Shown one piece after another: positions 42,626 to 50,761 of a stretch of DNA of 64,000 nt. The DNA comes from Pseudanabaena sp. PCC 6802 (lineage in GTDB: Bacteria; Cyanobacteriota; Cyanobacteriia; Pseudanabaenales; Pseudanabaenaceae), in the NCBI RefSeq assembly GCF_000332175.1, contig NZ_KB235914.1:2047368-2111367 (forward strand). The letters are read 5' to 3'. The notes under the pieces are model-generated. The model had not been told where the DNA came from. It did not search any database and saw only the letters and a program-made list of their open reading frames with translations. Every line of letters begins with the position of its first letter. Within the stretch, counting starts at the first letter, position 1. The translations under genes were made by a program, and so were the position numbers.

Positions 42626-43605
42626 ATAAACTCCTCAGCACTCTGCATGCCCGGAGCGCTAAGCCTGATATCAAAAATCGCATCGTAAATCTGGCGACGC
42701 GATTCTTCCTCGCCGTCGCGCAAGTAGGCGACGCGCCCGACAAGACGGTAAACCTTGTGAACGTAGGCTCCCATGAGGCCAAAGGCTTCCGCTCTTTGCT
42801 TGCTGGAAAAGAAGTCGAGCGGCAAAATAAACAGGCAGCGCCCGCTATGCTTTATCAAAGCCAGGCAGTGTGCCAAAATTGGCAGGGCTTTCGAGAAAGG
42901 CAAATTGCCGATCGCCACATCGTAAGTACAAAAATCCGTACAGGTCAAAATGTCGGCGTTACGCCACAAGTTCACTTTGTCCAGTAGTCCCTCCTCATAG
43001 CGGGCTTTATCAATTTCGTAGCAGACAGATCCTTCAGGTAGCCAGGCTGCAATCTGCCCCGTACCTGCGGTTGGCTCCAGTATCTTTTCCTCCTCCGGCT
43101 CTAGTAGAAGCGAAATTTCTTTAGCCAGCCAGCCTGGAGTCTCCCAATTGTCGGGATTCCAGTCATCTTTCTGTTCTGATTTTTTGGGCTTCAGCAGCGC
43201 TTTTGCCAGTTTCAGCGTCACCTCTCGATCTTGGGCTACCTCAATCGCGCTCTCCAGTACTTCATCGGGAGTACTGGGCGCGGTCAACAGGTAAAGTGCA
43301 GATGGCTGGATTTGCAAACCCGACAACGTTGTCGGATTTAGCCTTCTCGCCACCTGCATAAATCGCTGTGCCATGCGCTCGTCCCAGTCGAGTTCGCGTT
43401 TCATCCAGGCCAGAAACTCGCCGTGTTCGACCCGCTCCTTTACCTCCAGTAACATCGCGCCCACCGAGGCGATCGCGTAGGGAATGCGCTTCACCGTATT
43501 GCGGATTTCTTGGGCGCGATCGCGCAGGAAATCGCTGCTGTCGTCAACGACTTCAGACTCGACTACCTCCACTTCTCGCGCTTCTAGGGTCAAAATTTCC
43601 TCCAT
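42613..43605 (-). CDS. DUF3102-like domain fused to an N6-adenine-type methyltransferase
   Basis: A 330-residue protein. Residues about 25-140 match the DUF3102/ParB-like phage domain (GAMLLEVKERVEHGEFLAWM, IQPSALYLLTAPSTPDEV). Residues about 150-315 look like a gamma-type SAM methyltransferase, with motif I ILEPTAGTGQIA and catalytic-type motif IV AIGNLPFSKALP (an NPPF variant with Leu). The palindrome copy at 43317 lies within the first domain and encodes NPTTLSG. It may protect phage DNA or regulate early genes. The Leu in motif IV makes activity uncertain. Confidence 0.65.
   Translation of the reverse strand: MEEILTLEAREVEVVESEVVDDSSDFLRDRAQEIRNTVKRIPYAIASVGAMLLEVKERVEHGEFLAWMKRELDWDERMAQRFMQVARRLNPTTLSGLQIQPSALYLLTAPSTPDEVLESAIEVAQDREVTLKLAKALLKPKKSEQKDDWNPDNWETPGWLAKEISLLLEPEEEKILEPTAGTGQIAAWLPEGSVCYEIDKARYEEGLLDKVNLWRNADILTCTDFCTYDVAIGNLPFSKALPILAHCLALIKHSGRCLFILPLDFFSSKQRAEAFGLMGAYVHKVYRLVGRVAYLRDGEEESRRQIYDAIFDIRLSAPGMQSAEEFIWKP
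43317..43340. repeat. Palindrome copy 3 (inside DUF3102-methyltransferase gene)
   Basis: The core CCGACAACGTTGTCGG is preserved with slightly decayed arms (AACC / ATTT). It lies in frame and adds NPTTLSG to the protein between a helix (QRFMQVARRL) and the IQPSALYLL segment. Confidence 0.85.
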
Positions 43606-43608
43606 TCG

Positions 43609-44025
43609 CTAACCTCCAATCTTATTTTTCTCAACCATCTCGCGCAGGCGCTTCAGGTTTGCCTGCCTCTGTTCCGGCGTTATCGCAGCAGTAGACACAT
43701 CTCGATCGCCCACAACTCCAGCACCATCACTACACCCAGCAACAAGATCGCCAGCCATAGCGATGCCCGTGCCGAGCTTATCTTTGCGTTTTGCCTCATA
43801 TGCCTCCCACTGCAAAGTCACCAGTTCAAATCTTTCCAGGGCGAAGAAACCCTTATTAATCCAGGCTTTCGCGTCGGTTACGCCGTGCGGCTGCTTGCGC
43901 ACCTCCAGGTAGCGGCAAATCCAGCGCACGAAGTCCGGATCGAAATCGAAGAGCCTGGCGCTTACCTGCCACGGTTGCAGGCTGGCACCACTGCGAAACC
44001 TGGCAGCCATAGGATCGAATGTCAT
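43609..44025 (-). CDS. Phage early protein, unknown
   Basis: About 138 residues from ATG 44025, which follows a GGAGG and overlaps the upstream TGA (ATGA). Contains SLQPWQVSARLFDFDPDFVR and AWINKGFFALERFELVTLQW, then a low-complexity Gly/Ala region and a C-terminal helix EQRQANLKRLREMVEKNK. No family recognised. Confidence 0.5.
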   Translation of the reverse strand: MTFDPMAARFRSGASLQPWQVSARLFDFDPDFVRWICRYLEVRKQPHGVTDAKAWINKGFFALERFELVTLQWEAYEAKRKDKLGTGIAMAGDLVAGCSDGAGVVGDRDVSTAAITPEQRQANLKRLREMVEKNKIGG

Positions 44026-44537
44026 CGACAACCTCCTTGTTGCGTCAAAAACAACGAAATCGCCGCCGTCACCGCTCGCTCGGTATCCCATTCGGGGCGG
44101 GAATCGACGAAGCGGCGCAGCCGATCCCTCAGATCTTTAGGAATCTCCAAAATAATCGGCACCACTTCCGCAGGCGGCATGGGCGCGGAGCTGCCAACTG
44201 GTAGCCGTAGCTGCCCGACCAGATCTGGCATCGCTCGCTGCGCGATCGCCTTATCCACCTTTAGCCCGTGAAACGAGCGCCCGCGCAACAGCTTGCGCGT
44301 CGCCGCCAGCTCCTCTGGCGTTACCGCCCAGTAGTAACCCCAACTCGAATGTGACGCAATCGGGTAGCCCTCCAGGCGCAACTGCACCACGATTTCGCGG
44401 ATATTGCGATCGTCCGTGCCGTAGCGACAGCGGCGGTTGGAGATTAACTCGCAAATTTCAGCAGCTTTCAGCGCGTTGCTCGCGCCCTGGTGAGCAAAAA
44501 GCAAATCGCGAACGGAATCTAGATCCACAGGAGGCAT
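44022..44537 (-). CDS. Winged-helix-like phage early protein
   Basis: A 171-residue protein. The N-terminal ~80 residues read like a winged-helix (ALKAAEICELISNRR, IREIVVQLRLEGYPIAS). The C-terminal half has ILEIPKDLRDRLRRFVDSRPEWDTERAVTAA, resembling a ribbon-helix-helix or CopG-type segment. Probably DNA-binding. Coupled by ATGA to the next gene. Confidence 0.5.
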   Translation of the reverse strand: MPPVDLDSVRDLLFAHQGASNALKAAEICELISNRRCRYGTDDRNIREIVVQLRLEGYPIASHSSWGYYWAVTPEELAATRKLLRGRSFHGLKVDKAIAQRAMPDLVGQLRLPVGSSAPMPPAEVVPIILEIPKDLRDRLRRFVDSRPEWDTERAVTAAISLFLTQQGGCR

Positions 44538-44539
44538 GG

Positions 44540-44797
44540 TTAACCTCCCCTGGGCGGATGACAGTACTCAAGCAGCCACTCAAAGACCTCCAGCAATTCT
44601 GGCGGCAAAACCTCGCTATCCAAATCCACCGCAATCAGGAGTCCGCCACGCAAAGGCTTCTCTCCTCTGCGAGGAGAGAAGCCTTGAACCTCCGCGAGCT
44701 GCATACAGATACCGGGCTTCTTCCCAGACGCGACCACGAGGTGCTCGTAAGCAGTTTTAGAATACTCGGTAAGAAAATTTGTCCGCTCTTTTTTCAC
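44540..44797 (-). CDS. Small phage early protein, unknown
   Basis: About 85 residues from GTG 44797, which follows GGAGGTGTAATC. Contains NFLTEYSKTAYEHLVVASGKK and VLPPELLEVFEWLLEYC. No family recognised. Confidence 0.4.
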   Translation of the reverse strand: MKKERTNFLTEYSKTAYEHLVVASGKKPGICMQLAEVQGFSPRRGEKPLRGGLLIAVDLDSEVLPPELLEVFEWLLEYCHPPRGG

Positions 44798-44799
44798 GA

Positions 44800-45711
44800 T
44801 TACACCTCCCCAACCAGGTGCCACATAAACTGTCCCGATTCGGCGAAGGCTTGCACGGTCGCCATCTGCTCGCGGCTCGCAAACTGCACTTCCGCGACTT
44901 CGGCGGCATAGTAGATCTCGATTACACCGAAGTCCTCTTCCGGCTCTGCCAGGGTACGCACGGGCACCTCCGAGCCGCAGATCGTGAGGCGTAGCGCCTC
45001 CAACCGCACTGCCTCGTTTTTAGCGCCCACCAGAAAATCAAAGATATTTACCGCGCTGTCGTTCTTGAAACTAGCGACGCATACCGCGTTGCGCCAATCT
45101 ACAAAAGCTAGATCCAGCCACGATTGCTTGCGCCGCCCCCACCGTTCGCCCTCGTCCCAGCGGTAGGCAAATGGTTGGGCGATCAGCTTCTCAGCGGTAG
45201 CGTAGCTGCCCACATAAAACTGGCCGTCGCTACCGTCGAAGCGATAGCGGATCGACCCCTGCGCTTCGTAAATCACACCGTCCGGCTTGGCGGTACGGGC
45301 ATACTCCGGCACGTTTAAAGTCGATAGATTCATTCTTTTTAACCTCCAATAAGTTTCTCTAAATCCTTTGCGGCGCTCCTTCTCTACCAGGCCGCGCCTG
45401 TGCATCAAGCCCAACGTCTGGCCGATGCGTCGGCGCGCCCTGTCCTTATCCGCGAATGGCAGCGCGTCCACAATTGCAGTCGTTGACTGCCATTCGCCCG
45501 TCAGCAGCCCTTTCAGGCAATCGCGCCCGTAGCATTCCCTCTCCACCTTGCCAACCACCCCATCCACCAGGGGCAGGGGATTGGCAAGGCCCCAATCGCG
45601 CAGATTTCGCTCCACTACCAGGCGGTTGTGCGCCGCCAGTAGCTCGGGATTTCGCAGCTCGAAACTCTTGCCGCGCCCCTGGCCAAAATCTACGGATTTA
45701 GGTTTATGCAT
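44800..45711 (-). CDS. Phage early protein, winged-helix N-terminus, probable internal start
   Basis: A 303-residue frame. Residues about 60-125 look like a winged helix (STTAIVDALPF, RRRIGQTLGLMHRRGLVEK). Residues 127-303 are a different, unknown domain. At the junction the DNA reads GGAGGTTAAAAAGAATG (ATG about 45333), a strong ribosome site inside the frame. A separate ~177-residue product (MNLSTLNVPEYART) is likely, or two ancestral genes have fused by loss of a stop. Overlaps the upstream gene by 8 bp. Confidence 0.5.
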   Translation of the reverse strand: MHKPKSVDFGQGRGKSFELRNPELLAAHNRLVVERNLRDWGLANPLPLVDGVVGKVERECYGRDCLKGLLTGEWQSTTAIVDALPFADKDRARRRIGQTLGLMHRRGLVEKERRKGFRETYWRLKRMNLSTLNVPEYARTAKPDGVIYEAQGSIRYRFDGSDGQFYVGSYATAEKLIAQPFAYRWDEGERWGRRKQSWLDLAFVDWRNAVCVASFKNDSAVNIFDFLVGAKNEAVRLEALRLTICGSEVPVRTLAEPEEDFGVIEIYYAAEVAEVQFASREQMATVQAFAESGQFMWHLVGEV

Positions 45712-45964
45712 ATGCCAGGAACTCCTCCTCCGGCTTGAGGTCGAGGGCTTTTAGCGAATCCGCGAACGCCTTGGCATGTTCGGCGCTCGTAAAACAAAAA
45801 CGGTGTAGGCTGCTATCCATAGACACTCCACCCAGGTACAGGGCAAAAAATTCCAACTCCTGGCGGGTTGTCAGAGGGCTTTGCCCCAGGTCGTGCACCG
45901 AAATTACGTGCGTCGCGCCTTCCAGGGCGGTCTGTCGTTTTCTCCACTCGTCGAGCCAGCTCAT
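45704..45964 (-). CDS. Small phage early protein, unknown
   Basis: An 86-residue protein (MSWLDEWRKRQTALEGATHV; HRFCFTSAEHAKAFADSLKA). It begins with an ATG overlapping the upstream stop. No family recognised. Confidence 0.45.
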   Translation of the reverse strand: MSWLDEWRKRQTALEGATHVISVHDLGQSPLTTRQELEFFALYLGGVSMDSSLHRFCFTSAEHAKAFADSLKALDLKPEEEFLAYA

Positions 45965-46392
45965 GCCGCACCTCCTACTAAAAAAGCTAGTTCTTGGATC
46001 TCAAACCTCGTTGCGCCAGCCGCGTCACGCACTTCCCTTGGCTGCCACCCCTGCCGTGCGGCAAAGGCATGAATCTCGCTCAGCAGCATCAAAATCGCGC
46101 GATCGGTACAGCGAATTACCACCTTCTGGTTGTAGGTTTGCCAATCCGGCGCGCCTGAAGCGATTAGCTGTGCTAGAGTTTCAACTTCAGCGTTCTGCTG
46201 TTGGCGCAAGCAGTTGATCCTGTCTTCCAAACATTGCAACTGCTTGCGTGTCAAGCGCTCTTTCAATTCGTTGAGGATCATGGTTTGCACCTGCGCAAAC
46301 GCTCGCGCCTGAGCGCAGTCAACGTGCGCGGCGTTTGCGTCCACCTCCAACTGCATCTCCTCAATCGTTGTCATCATTGTGATTTCGTCCAT
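45961..46392 (-). CDS. Coiled-coil phage early protein, unknown
   Basis: About 143 residues from ATG 46392, preceded by GGAGG; a TTG at 46404 opens the frame but is less likely. A central coiled coil (LNELKERLTRKQLQCLEDRI; NCLRQQQNAEVETL) is followed by DRAILMLLSEIHAFAARQGW. Size and coiled-coil nature recall Mu Gam, but I see no Gam signature, so no name is given. Confidence 0.45.
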   Translation of the reverse strand: MDEITMMTTIEEMQLEVDANAAHVDCAQARAFAQVQTMILNELKERLTRKQLQCLEDRINCLRQQQNAEVETLAQLIASGAPDWQTYNQKVVIRCTDRAILMLLSEIHAFAARQGWQPREVRDAAGATRFEIQELAFLVGGAA

Positions 46393-46924
46393 CTTTTCCT
46401 CCAAAAAATTGGTTTAAGTTGCAATCGAATGCGCGGCCATCGCCCAGGACTACGGGGCTACGAGGCCCCGTATCCCGCACCAGACGGTAGGTGTGATAAG
46501 CACCCGCCTTACCGCCGCCTTTGTTAGAAACGTGCACCCGCACGTAATCCACCTGTTTGAGCTTGTTCACATATCGCCCCACCGTGTCCTCGTGCAAGCC
46601 GCACACCATGGCGATATCGCCGACGGTGAAGGTTTTAAAAATTCGCATGGATCGCCAGATCTTTTCTTGAGCGCCCTCCTCAGCAGTCGCCAGCAGCTCC
46701 AGATCTGGCGCATCCACACGCGTGATGCGATATCTATCGCAGCTAGAATTGCCGTTTTTTCTGGCACCCGCCAGTTTCACAAACCCGGCAGCACACAGTT
46801 TTTTGAGGTACTTGCCCACCGTCGATTTGTCGCAGCCAGATTCCTTCGCAACTTCAGCAATCGTGAAACCGCGCTTCTTGTCGCACATTACGCCCCAGAT
46901 CAGGTTCAGTGCTCGGTGTCGCAT
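46361..46924 (-). CDS. Tandem winged-helix DNA-binding protein
   Basis: A 187-residue protein with two helix-turn-helix modules. The first is FTIAEVAKESGCDKSTVGKYL (about residues 20-40), with a wing ending YRITR. The second is FTVGDIAMVCGLHEDTVGRYV (about 98-118), with wing YHTYRLVR. Its start overlaps the MuB stop by one base, so translation is coupled. Possible early regulator. Confidence 0.6.
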   Translation of the reverse strand: MRHRALNLIWGVMCDKKRGFTIAEVAKESGCDKSTVGKYLKKLCAAGFVKLAGARKNGNSSCDRYRITRVDAPDLELLATAEEGAQEKIWRSMRIFKTFTVGDIAMVCGLHEDTVGRYVNKLKQVDYVRVHVSNKGGGKAGAYHTYRLVRDTGPRSPVVLGDGRAFDCNLNQFFGGKDGRNHNDDND

Positions 46925-47628
46925 TACTTATCTCCTTTTGCTAAAAACGGACGATCGCCCCACTGCTTCAGTTCGATCCGATCGATGCCCTTGCCCTTGG
47001 CGTATTTTTCGATCCGCGATAGCGCGATCTTGCACTGGGCAATGCTGCCCTTTGCTTCCGCCAGGAATGCCGCCACCAGATCCTCGGCAACTTCCACCTC
47101 GCACACCGCATCCGCCAGCAACTGCGCGTCCTCCAGGTCAATCGCCTGGAAGCAAATCCGCTGCGTCACGCGGCGGTCTAGTTGCTGGCGTTGCTCCAGG
47201 CGACGATCGCACCCCTGCATCCCAATCAGCACCACGGGCAAATCCGCCAGGTCGTGGATATCCCGCAGAGTCTCCACCAGCTTCAGGTTGCCGAATAGGT
47301 AGTCCGCTTCGTCAACGAAGAGACTCTTGCCTGTCGAAGCCATGCGCGCCACCACCGCATCCAGGTTTTTAGCAACCGAATGGCGCGGCTCGCCGCCTAG
47401 CTCGATCAGGATCTTCGATAGCATTGCCGAGGGAGTCCAGACCGCATTGGCGCGGACATAGATGCCGCGATGCTGATTCAGCAGCCACGACACCGCCGTA
47501 CTTTTGCCCGCGCCCGTGAACCCGTGCACCAGCCCCATGCGCGGGATCGTGGGATCGGCATCGCGCAGCGCCTGATAAAGCGCCTGAAAGTTAGAAAGGT
47601 TTTTGACTTTTGCTAGAATTGGCCGCAT
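46924..47628 (-). CDS. MuB-like AAA+ transposition ATPase
   Basis: A 234-residue AAA+ ATPase. Walker A is GFTGAGKS (residues 36-43), Walker B LFVDEAD (103-109). A helical C-terminal part follows (FLAEAKGSIAQCKIALSRIEKYAKGKG). MuB-type ATPases bind target DNA, deliver it to the transposase and give target immunity. A GGAGT ribosome site precedes ATG 47628. Located right after MuA. Confidence 0.9.
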   Translation of the reverse strand: MRPILAKVKNLSNFQALYQALRDADPTIPRMGLVHGFTGAGKSTAVSWLLNQHRGIYVRANAVWTPSAMLSKILIELGGEPRHSVAKNLDAVVARMASTGKSLFVDEADYLFGNLKLVETLRDIHDLADLPVVLIGMQGCDRRLEQRQQLDRRVTQRICFQAIDLEDAQLLADAVCEVEVAEDLVAAFLAEAKGSIAQCKIALSRIEKYAKGKGIDRIELKQWGDRPFLAKGDK

Positions 47629-47688
47629 ACTTACTCCTACTAATGACGTGTTGACCTCAAAGCCTCGGGAGCCTCACTCCCGAGGCTT

Positions 47689-49914
47689 TTAAACTGCTTT
47701 TTGCTGAATAATTTCGGTGGCACCCAGCCACTCAATAAACGCGGCATACTCCTCTTCTTGCCTGTCGTCGTCGCAATGAAATCGAGCCAAAGCGCGTCCC
47801 TCCGCCCACCGCAGACACAGCCGCGCCATCCCCCGATCCGCCTCGTCGCACGGCAAGCCCTTTTTCCAGGCGCGAAATACCTTTCGCAGTTCCGGCTTGC
47901 CCTCGACAATGTCTTGCGATGGCTTGCGTTCCGGTTCTTGCAAAAAGGCAACGTGTCGCGCCCTGGCTCCCTCGTCGTAGTGCGGCTCCGGCACCGGAGC
48001 CAGCGCCTCCAGAGTCCTGGCCGCCTCGTGCAGCGCCTCGGCTGCGTACTCTTCACTGCTTTTGGGTAGCGAGGTCAGCTTGCCGTTGCGCCGCTCGGCA
48101 GCGGACAACATCTCATCAACCACGTCCCCAACGTTAGCTTTCTTGGCAAGGGCCTTGAGGGCTTTCTTGCCCGCCTGGATGCGCTCTTTCTGCTTCCGCT
48201 TGGCGACAACCGCAGTCTTGGCGCGATCCATGCCCGTGCGTTCCGGGTTCTCGGCGACGCAGATAAATTTGCCGTCGCCGTCATATATATAGATGCGGCC
48301 CAGGTCGGCGGGGTCGAGACGCGCCTGCACTGGCTGCCCGATATAAGCCTCCAGCTCCACCGCAATAAACCAGCCGCCCTCGATCTGCACGCCGCGCTTC
48401 TGTACGGTGCGCGTACCGCCTTCCGCCATCAGCACGTCCAGCAGCCGCTCGTCACTGACCGTGCGAATCGCGCCTTGCGATCCGGTGTAGATCTCGAATG
48501 GGGTCTTGCCGCCATGCGCGGTTTTGGCTTCGTGGTGGTACTTATCGCACCAGCGATCCGCAAAGCTTTGCAGTTGCTCGCTGGTCATACCCACTTCCAC
48601 CACGCCGTCCTTTTGGTAAAGCCTCTCGCTAAAGGATTTTTGGGCGCGGAGTTCCTGGCGATCTGCCACGTTGTGCCCGGTATACCCAGGTAGCAACTCC
48701 AGCAAACCGCTCGAAAAAGTCCTAAAAAATCGCTCGACATAGGGCTTTTGCCAGGGACTGAACGGCGCGCACAGATCCCGTTCGATCCGCAAGTCATCCA
48801 GCACCCGCGTTATATGGCGGCTGGTATAGTCTTTACCGTTATCGGTCTTTATCGCTTCCGGTACGCCCCACGCCAGGATGGCGCGGCGCAAAAGCGCCAG
48901 GATCGCCACGGAGCGCGAGGTCTTCGTCACCAGCAGCATGGCGCGGCGACTAAACACGTCCACTACCGCCACCAGGTGGTAGCGACCGTCTGCGCACATC
49001 ACGTCGGCAGGCGTGGAGTCGAGCTGCCAGAGTTGATTCAGGCGATCGATCCCTTCGGAATAGCTGCCAAACGCGGCCATATGCTTGCTCTTAAACTTGT
49101 CGGGGTTACTCACCGCCGCGAATAGCTGGGCGTTCGTTCGCTTCCAGTCGCGCACCCACCGCGCTACGGTCGATACACTGGGCAGCGCCGAATCAGCAAA
49201 CCGCGCGTGCATCGCCTCATGGATCTGGACGGCACGGCAGTGCGGGTATTTCGCCACCATGCCCAGCGTGAAATTTCTCAGCTCTTCCTCGGTGTCTATT
49301 ACTTTGCCAGCCCGTCCCCTATTCTTAGGCTTTAGTCCCTCAAATCCTTCGGTTTCGAGGCGCTTTTGCCAGTTTTTCAGGGTAGAGCGACTCAGTTTAG
49401 GCTCCTGCGTCCGTATCCACTGCGGTAGTTCGACTTCGCCGTTATTGTATTTGACGGCGAAATTTTCCTCGCATCTAAGCCTGCTCAAGCCTTCTAGCTT
49501 GCAAAAGCCCGTTTGTTCGGCGCGATCGTAAGCCTTCAGGATCTCGTACCGCGCTTCGGCGGTACGGTCTTTTTTGCTGGCTTTGGGATCTGGTGGTTCG
49601 ATTTCAAATCCGACAACGTTGTCGGATTTGGGAAACTCCGGCGCTACGGCAGGCGGCGTAGCGATCGGAGCTTGCAAACTAACTTCCAACAAGGAGTCAT
49701 CGCCTGCAAACTTGTCGGGGAAGCGCGCGCGGGCTGCTTCCTCAAATTCTGGTGTCCAGTAGCGATCGGGCAACTGGTACTCTTTGCCGCCGCCGCGTCC
49801 AATGCGATCGCGCGATCGCCAGGATTCGCGTATAGCCCTTTCCCGAACCCTGCGATCCGTGGAAGGCAGACCGATCAAACCCGCAAGTTCCAAGGAAGAA
49901 AAATATCCCTTCAT
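47689..49914 (-). CDS. MuA-like DDE transposase
   Basis: A 741-residue transposase. The N-terminal Mu-type DNA-binding domain is at about 1-50 (FSSLELAGLIGLPSTDRRVR). A second HTH at about 172-195 has LSRSTLKNWQKRLE. The rve catalytic core has D299 (WQLDSTP), D358 (KTDNGKDY) and E394 (KPYVERFFRTF). A C-terminal beta-barrel (QPVQARLDPADLGRIYIYDG) and a MuB-interaction tail follow. The palindrome at 49612 is translated as SDNVVGF (97-103) in a linker. ATGA overlap with the RHH gene. Confidence 0.93.
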   Translation of the reverse strand: MKGYFSSLELAGLIGLPSTDRRVRERAIRESWRSRDRIGRGGGKEYQLPDRYWTPEFEEAARARFPDKFAGDDSLLEVSLQAPIATPPAVAPEFPKSDNVVGFEIEPPDPKASKKDRTAEARYEILKAYDRAEQTGFCKLEGLSRLRCEENFAVKYNNGEVELPQWIRTQEPKLSRSTLKNWQKRLETEGFEGLKPKNRGRAGKVIDTEEELRNFTLGMVAKYPHCRAVQIHEAMHARFADSALPSVSTVARWVRDWKRTNAQLFAAVSNPDKFKSKHMAAFGSYSEGIDRLNQLWQLDSTPADVMCADGRYHLVAVVDVFSRRAMLLVTKTSRSVAILALLRRAILAWGVPEAIKTDNGKDYTSRHITRVLDDLRIERDLCAPFSPWQKPYVERFFRTFSSGLLELLPGYTGHNVADRQELRAQKSFSERLYQKDGVVEVGMTSEQLQSFADRWCDKYHHEAKTAHGGKTPFEIYTGSQGAIRTVSDERLLDVLMAEGGTRTVQKRGVQIEGGWFIAVELEAYIGQPVQARLDPADLGRIYIYDGDGKFICVAENPERTGMDRAKTAVVAKRKQKERIQAGKKALKALAKKANVGDVVDEMLSAAERRNGKLTSLPKSSEEYAAEALHEAARTLEALAPVPEPHYDEGARARHVAFLQEPERKPSQDIVEGKPELRKVFRAWKKGLPCDEADRGMARLCLRWAEGRALARFHCDDDRQEEEYAAFIEWLGATEIIQQKAV
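49612..49635. repeat. Palindrome copy 4 (inside transposase gene)
   Basis: A perfect palindrome with core CCGACAACGTTGTCGG and AAAT/ATTT arms. It is read in a different frame from the portal and methyltransferase copies (SDNVVGF instead of NPTTLSD) and falls in a linker between the first DNA-binding domain and the rest of the transposase. Confidence 0.9.
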
Positions 49915-50075
49915 GCGGCCTCTTCGTTAATCTTGTTCGCCTTTTCCTTTGCGGCGTTTCTCAGGAACTCTGATCGATTTTCGCCAAGAGCCCTCGCAGC
50001 CGCGTCAATTAAGTCAAACTCGGCATCCGACAAGCGGACAGGCAGGGTGCGCGTCTTAAGTTTGCTCCGAGTCAT
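49911..50075 (-). CDS. Ribbon-helix-helix regulator (Ner-position)
   Basis: A 54-residue protein from ATG 50075. LKTRTLPVRLSDAEFDLIDA is the beta strand plus first helix of a CopG/Arc-type fold, followed by NRSEFLRNAAKEKANK. It sits between repressor and transposase, the slot occupied by Ner in Mu, and is translationally coupled to the transposase. It probably represses early or repressor promoters. Confidence 0.7.
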   Translation of the reverse strand: MTRSKLKTRTLPVRLSDAEFDLIDAAARALGENRSEFLRNAAKEKANKINEEAA

Positions 50076-50122
50076 GTGCGGTGTATCGTACAGTATACAT
50101 TCTTTGTACAGTACACCGCACA
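50075..50122. promoter_or_regulatory. Early operator: 11-bp perfect inverted repeat
   Basis: TGTGCGGTGTA (50075-50085) and TACACCGCACA (50112-50122) flank a 26-bp centre that contains GTACAGTATACA and TTGTACAGTACAC, further half-site-like sequences. It overlaps the RHH gene start and a TATACAT -10-like element. A likely switch region for the repressor and RHH protein. Confidence 0.65.
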
Positions 50123-50204
50123 AACTCGTCAAGTAGGCGGCTATTGAAATTTACTTCAGGTGTACTCTATGCTATACATTAGAAATGTAAGGTGGAATAT
50201 TGCT

Positions 50205-50531
50205 ATGAACGCTCCAGTTATCACAACCGAAGGGAAGCGGCTCCTGGGCAAACTCCTCAAGGAGTCCAGGGAGGGGCTGGGACTATCCTTGGACAATCTT
50301 GTCTTACTGATCGAAAAACAAACGGGAAGAACCTTAAGCAAATCAACAATTAGCGGGCTAGAACGCGGCAACGCTAAGCCAGAGTGGGACACCCTATCTA
50401 TACTCGCATCAGCCAGGTATATAAAAAAAGAAACGGGATCGCCCTATGCAACCGCCGAACTATTTGAGATAGCCTGCCAATCTCAAGAAGATCGGGCAGC
50501 AAACTTTCGCCACGCGATCGGAGCAGCCTAA
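50205..50531 (+). CDS. Phage repressor, XRE-type HTH
   Basis: A 108-residue protein from ATG 50205 (AAGGTGG upstream). The HTH domain spans residues about 10-75: LLGKLLKESREGLGLSLDNL, then LSKSTISGLERGNAKPEWDT. It is divergent from the RHH-transposase operon and is probably the lysogeny repressor. It has no visible protease-cleavage domain, so induction by RecA is not suggested. Its stop codon starts the CGTCCGAG repeat array. Confidence 0.7.
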   Translation: MNAPVITTEGKRLLGKLLKESREGLGLSLDNLVLLIEKQTGRTLSKSTISGLERGNAKPEWDTLSILASARYIKKETGSPYATAELFEIACQSQEDRAANFRHAIGAA

Positions 50532-50698
50532 CGTCCGAGATCGTCCGAGTTAACGTCCGAGATCGTCCGAGTTAACGTCCGAGATCGTCCGAGTTAACGT
50601 CCGAGATCGTCCGAGATCGTCCGAGTTAACGTCCGAGATCGATCCAGTTAGCGTCCGAGTTAGCGTCCGAGTTAGCGTCCGAGTTAGCGTCCGAGTTA
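50532..50698. repeat. Tandem array of CGTCCGAG octamers
   Basis: Fourteen exact CGTCCGAG octamers lie directly after the repressor stop, plus one degenerate copy. The first ten alternate with ATC- (10-bp step) and TTAA- (12-bp step) spacers; the last four follow TTAG at a 12-bp step. Spacing close to a DNA turn puts the octamers on one face, as in iterons or operator arrays. No ORF of note. Confidence 0.9.
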
Positions 50699-50761
50699 GC
50701 GCTACAGAAAGCCAGAACATGGGTAAGCTCAATAGCACAATAGGGAATAGGAAATAAGCAC

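Noticed and set aside
50532-50698. Repeat array as a CRISPR
   Set aside because: The repeats are 8-22 bp with 2-4 bp spacers and no variable spacers; no cas gene nearby.
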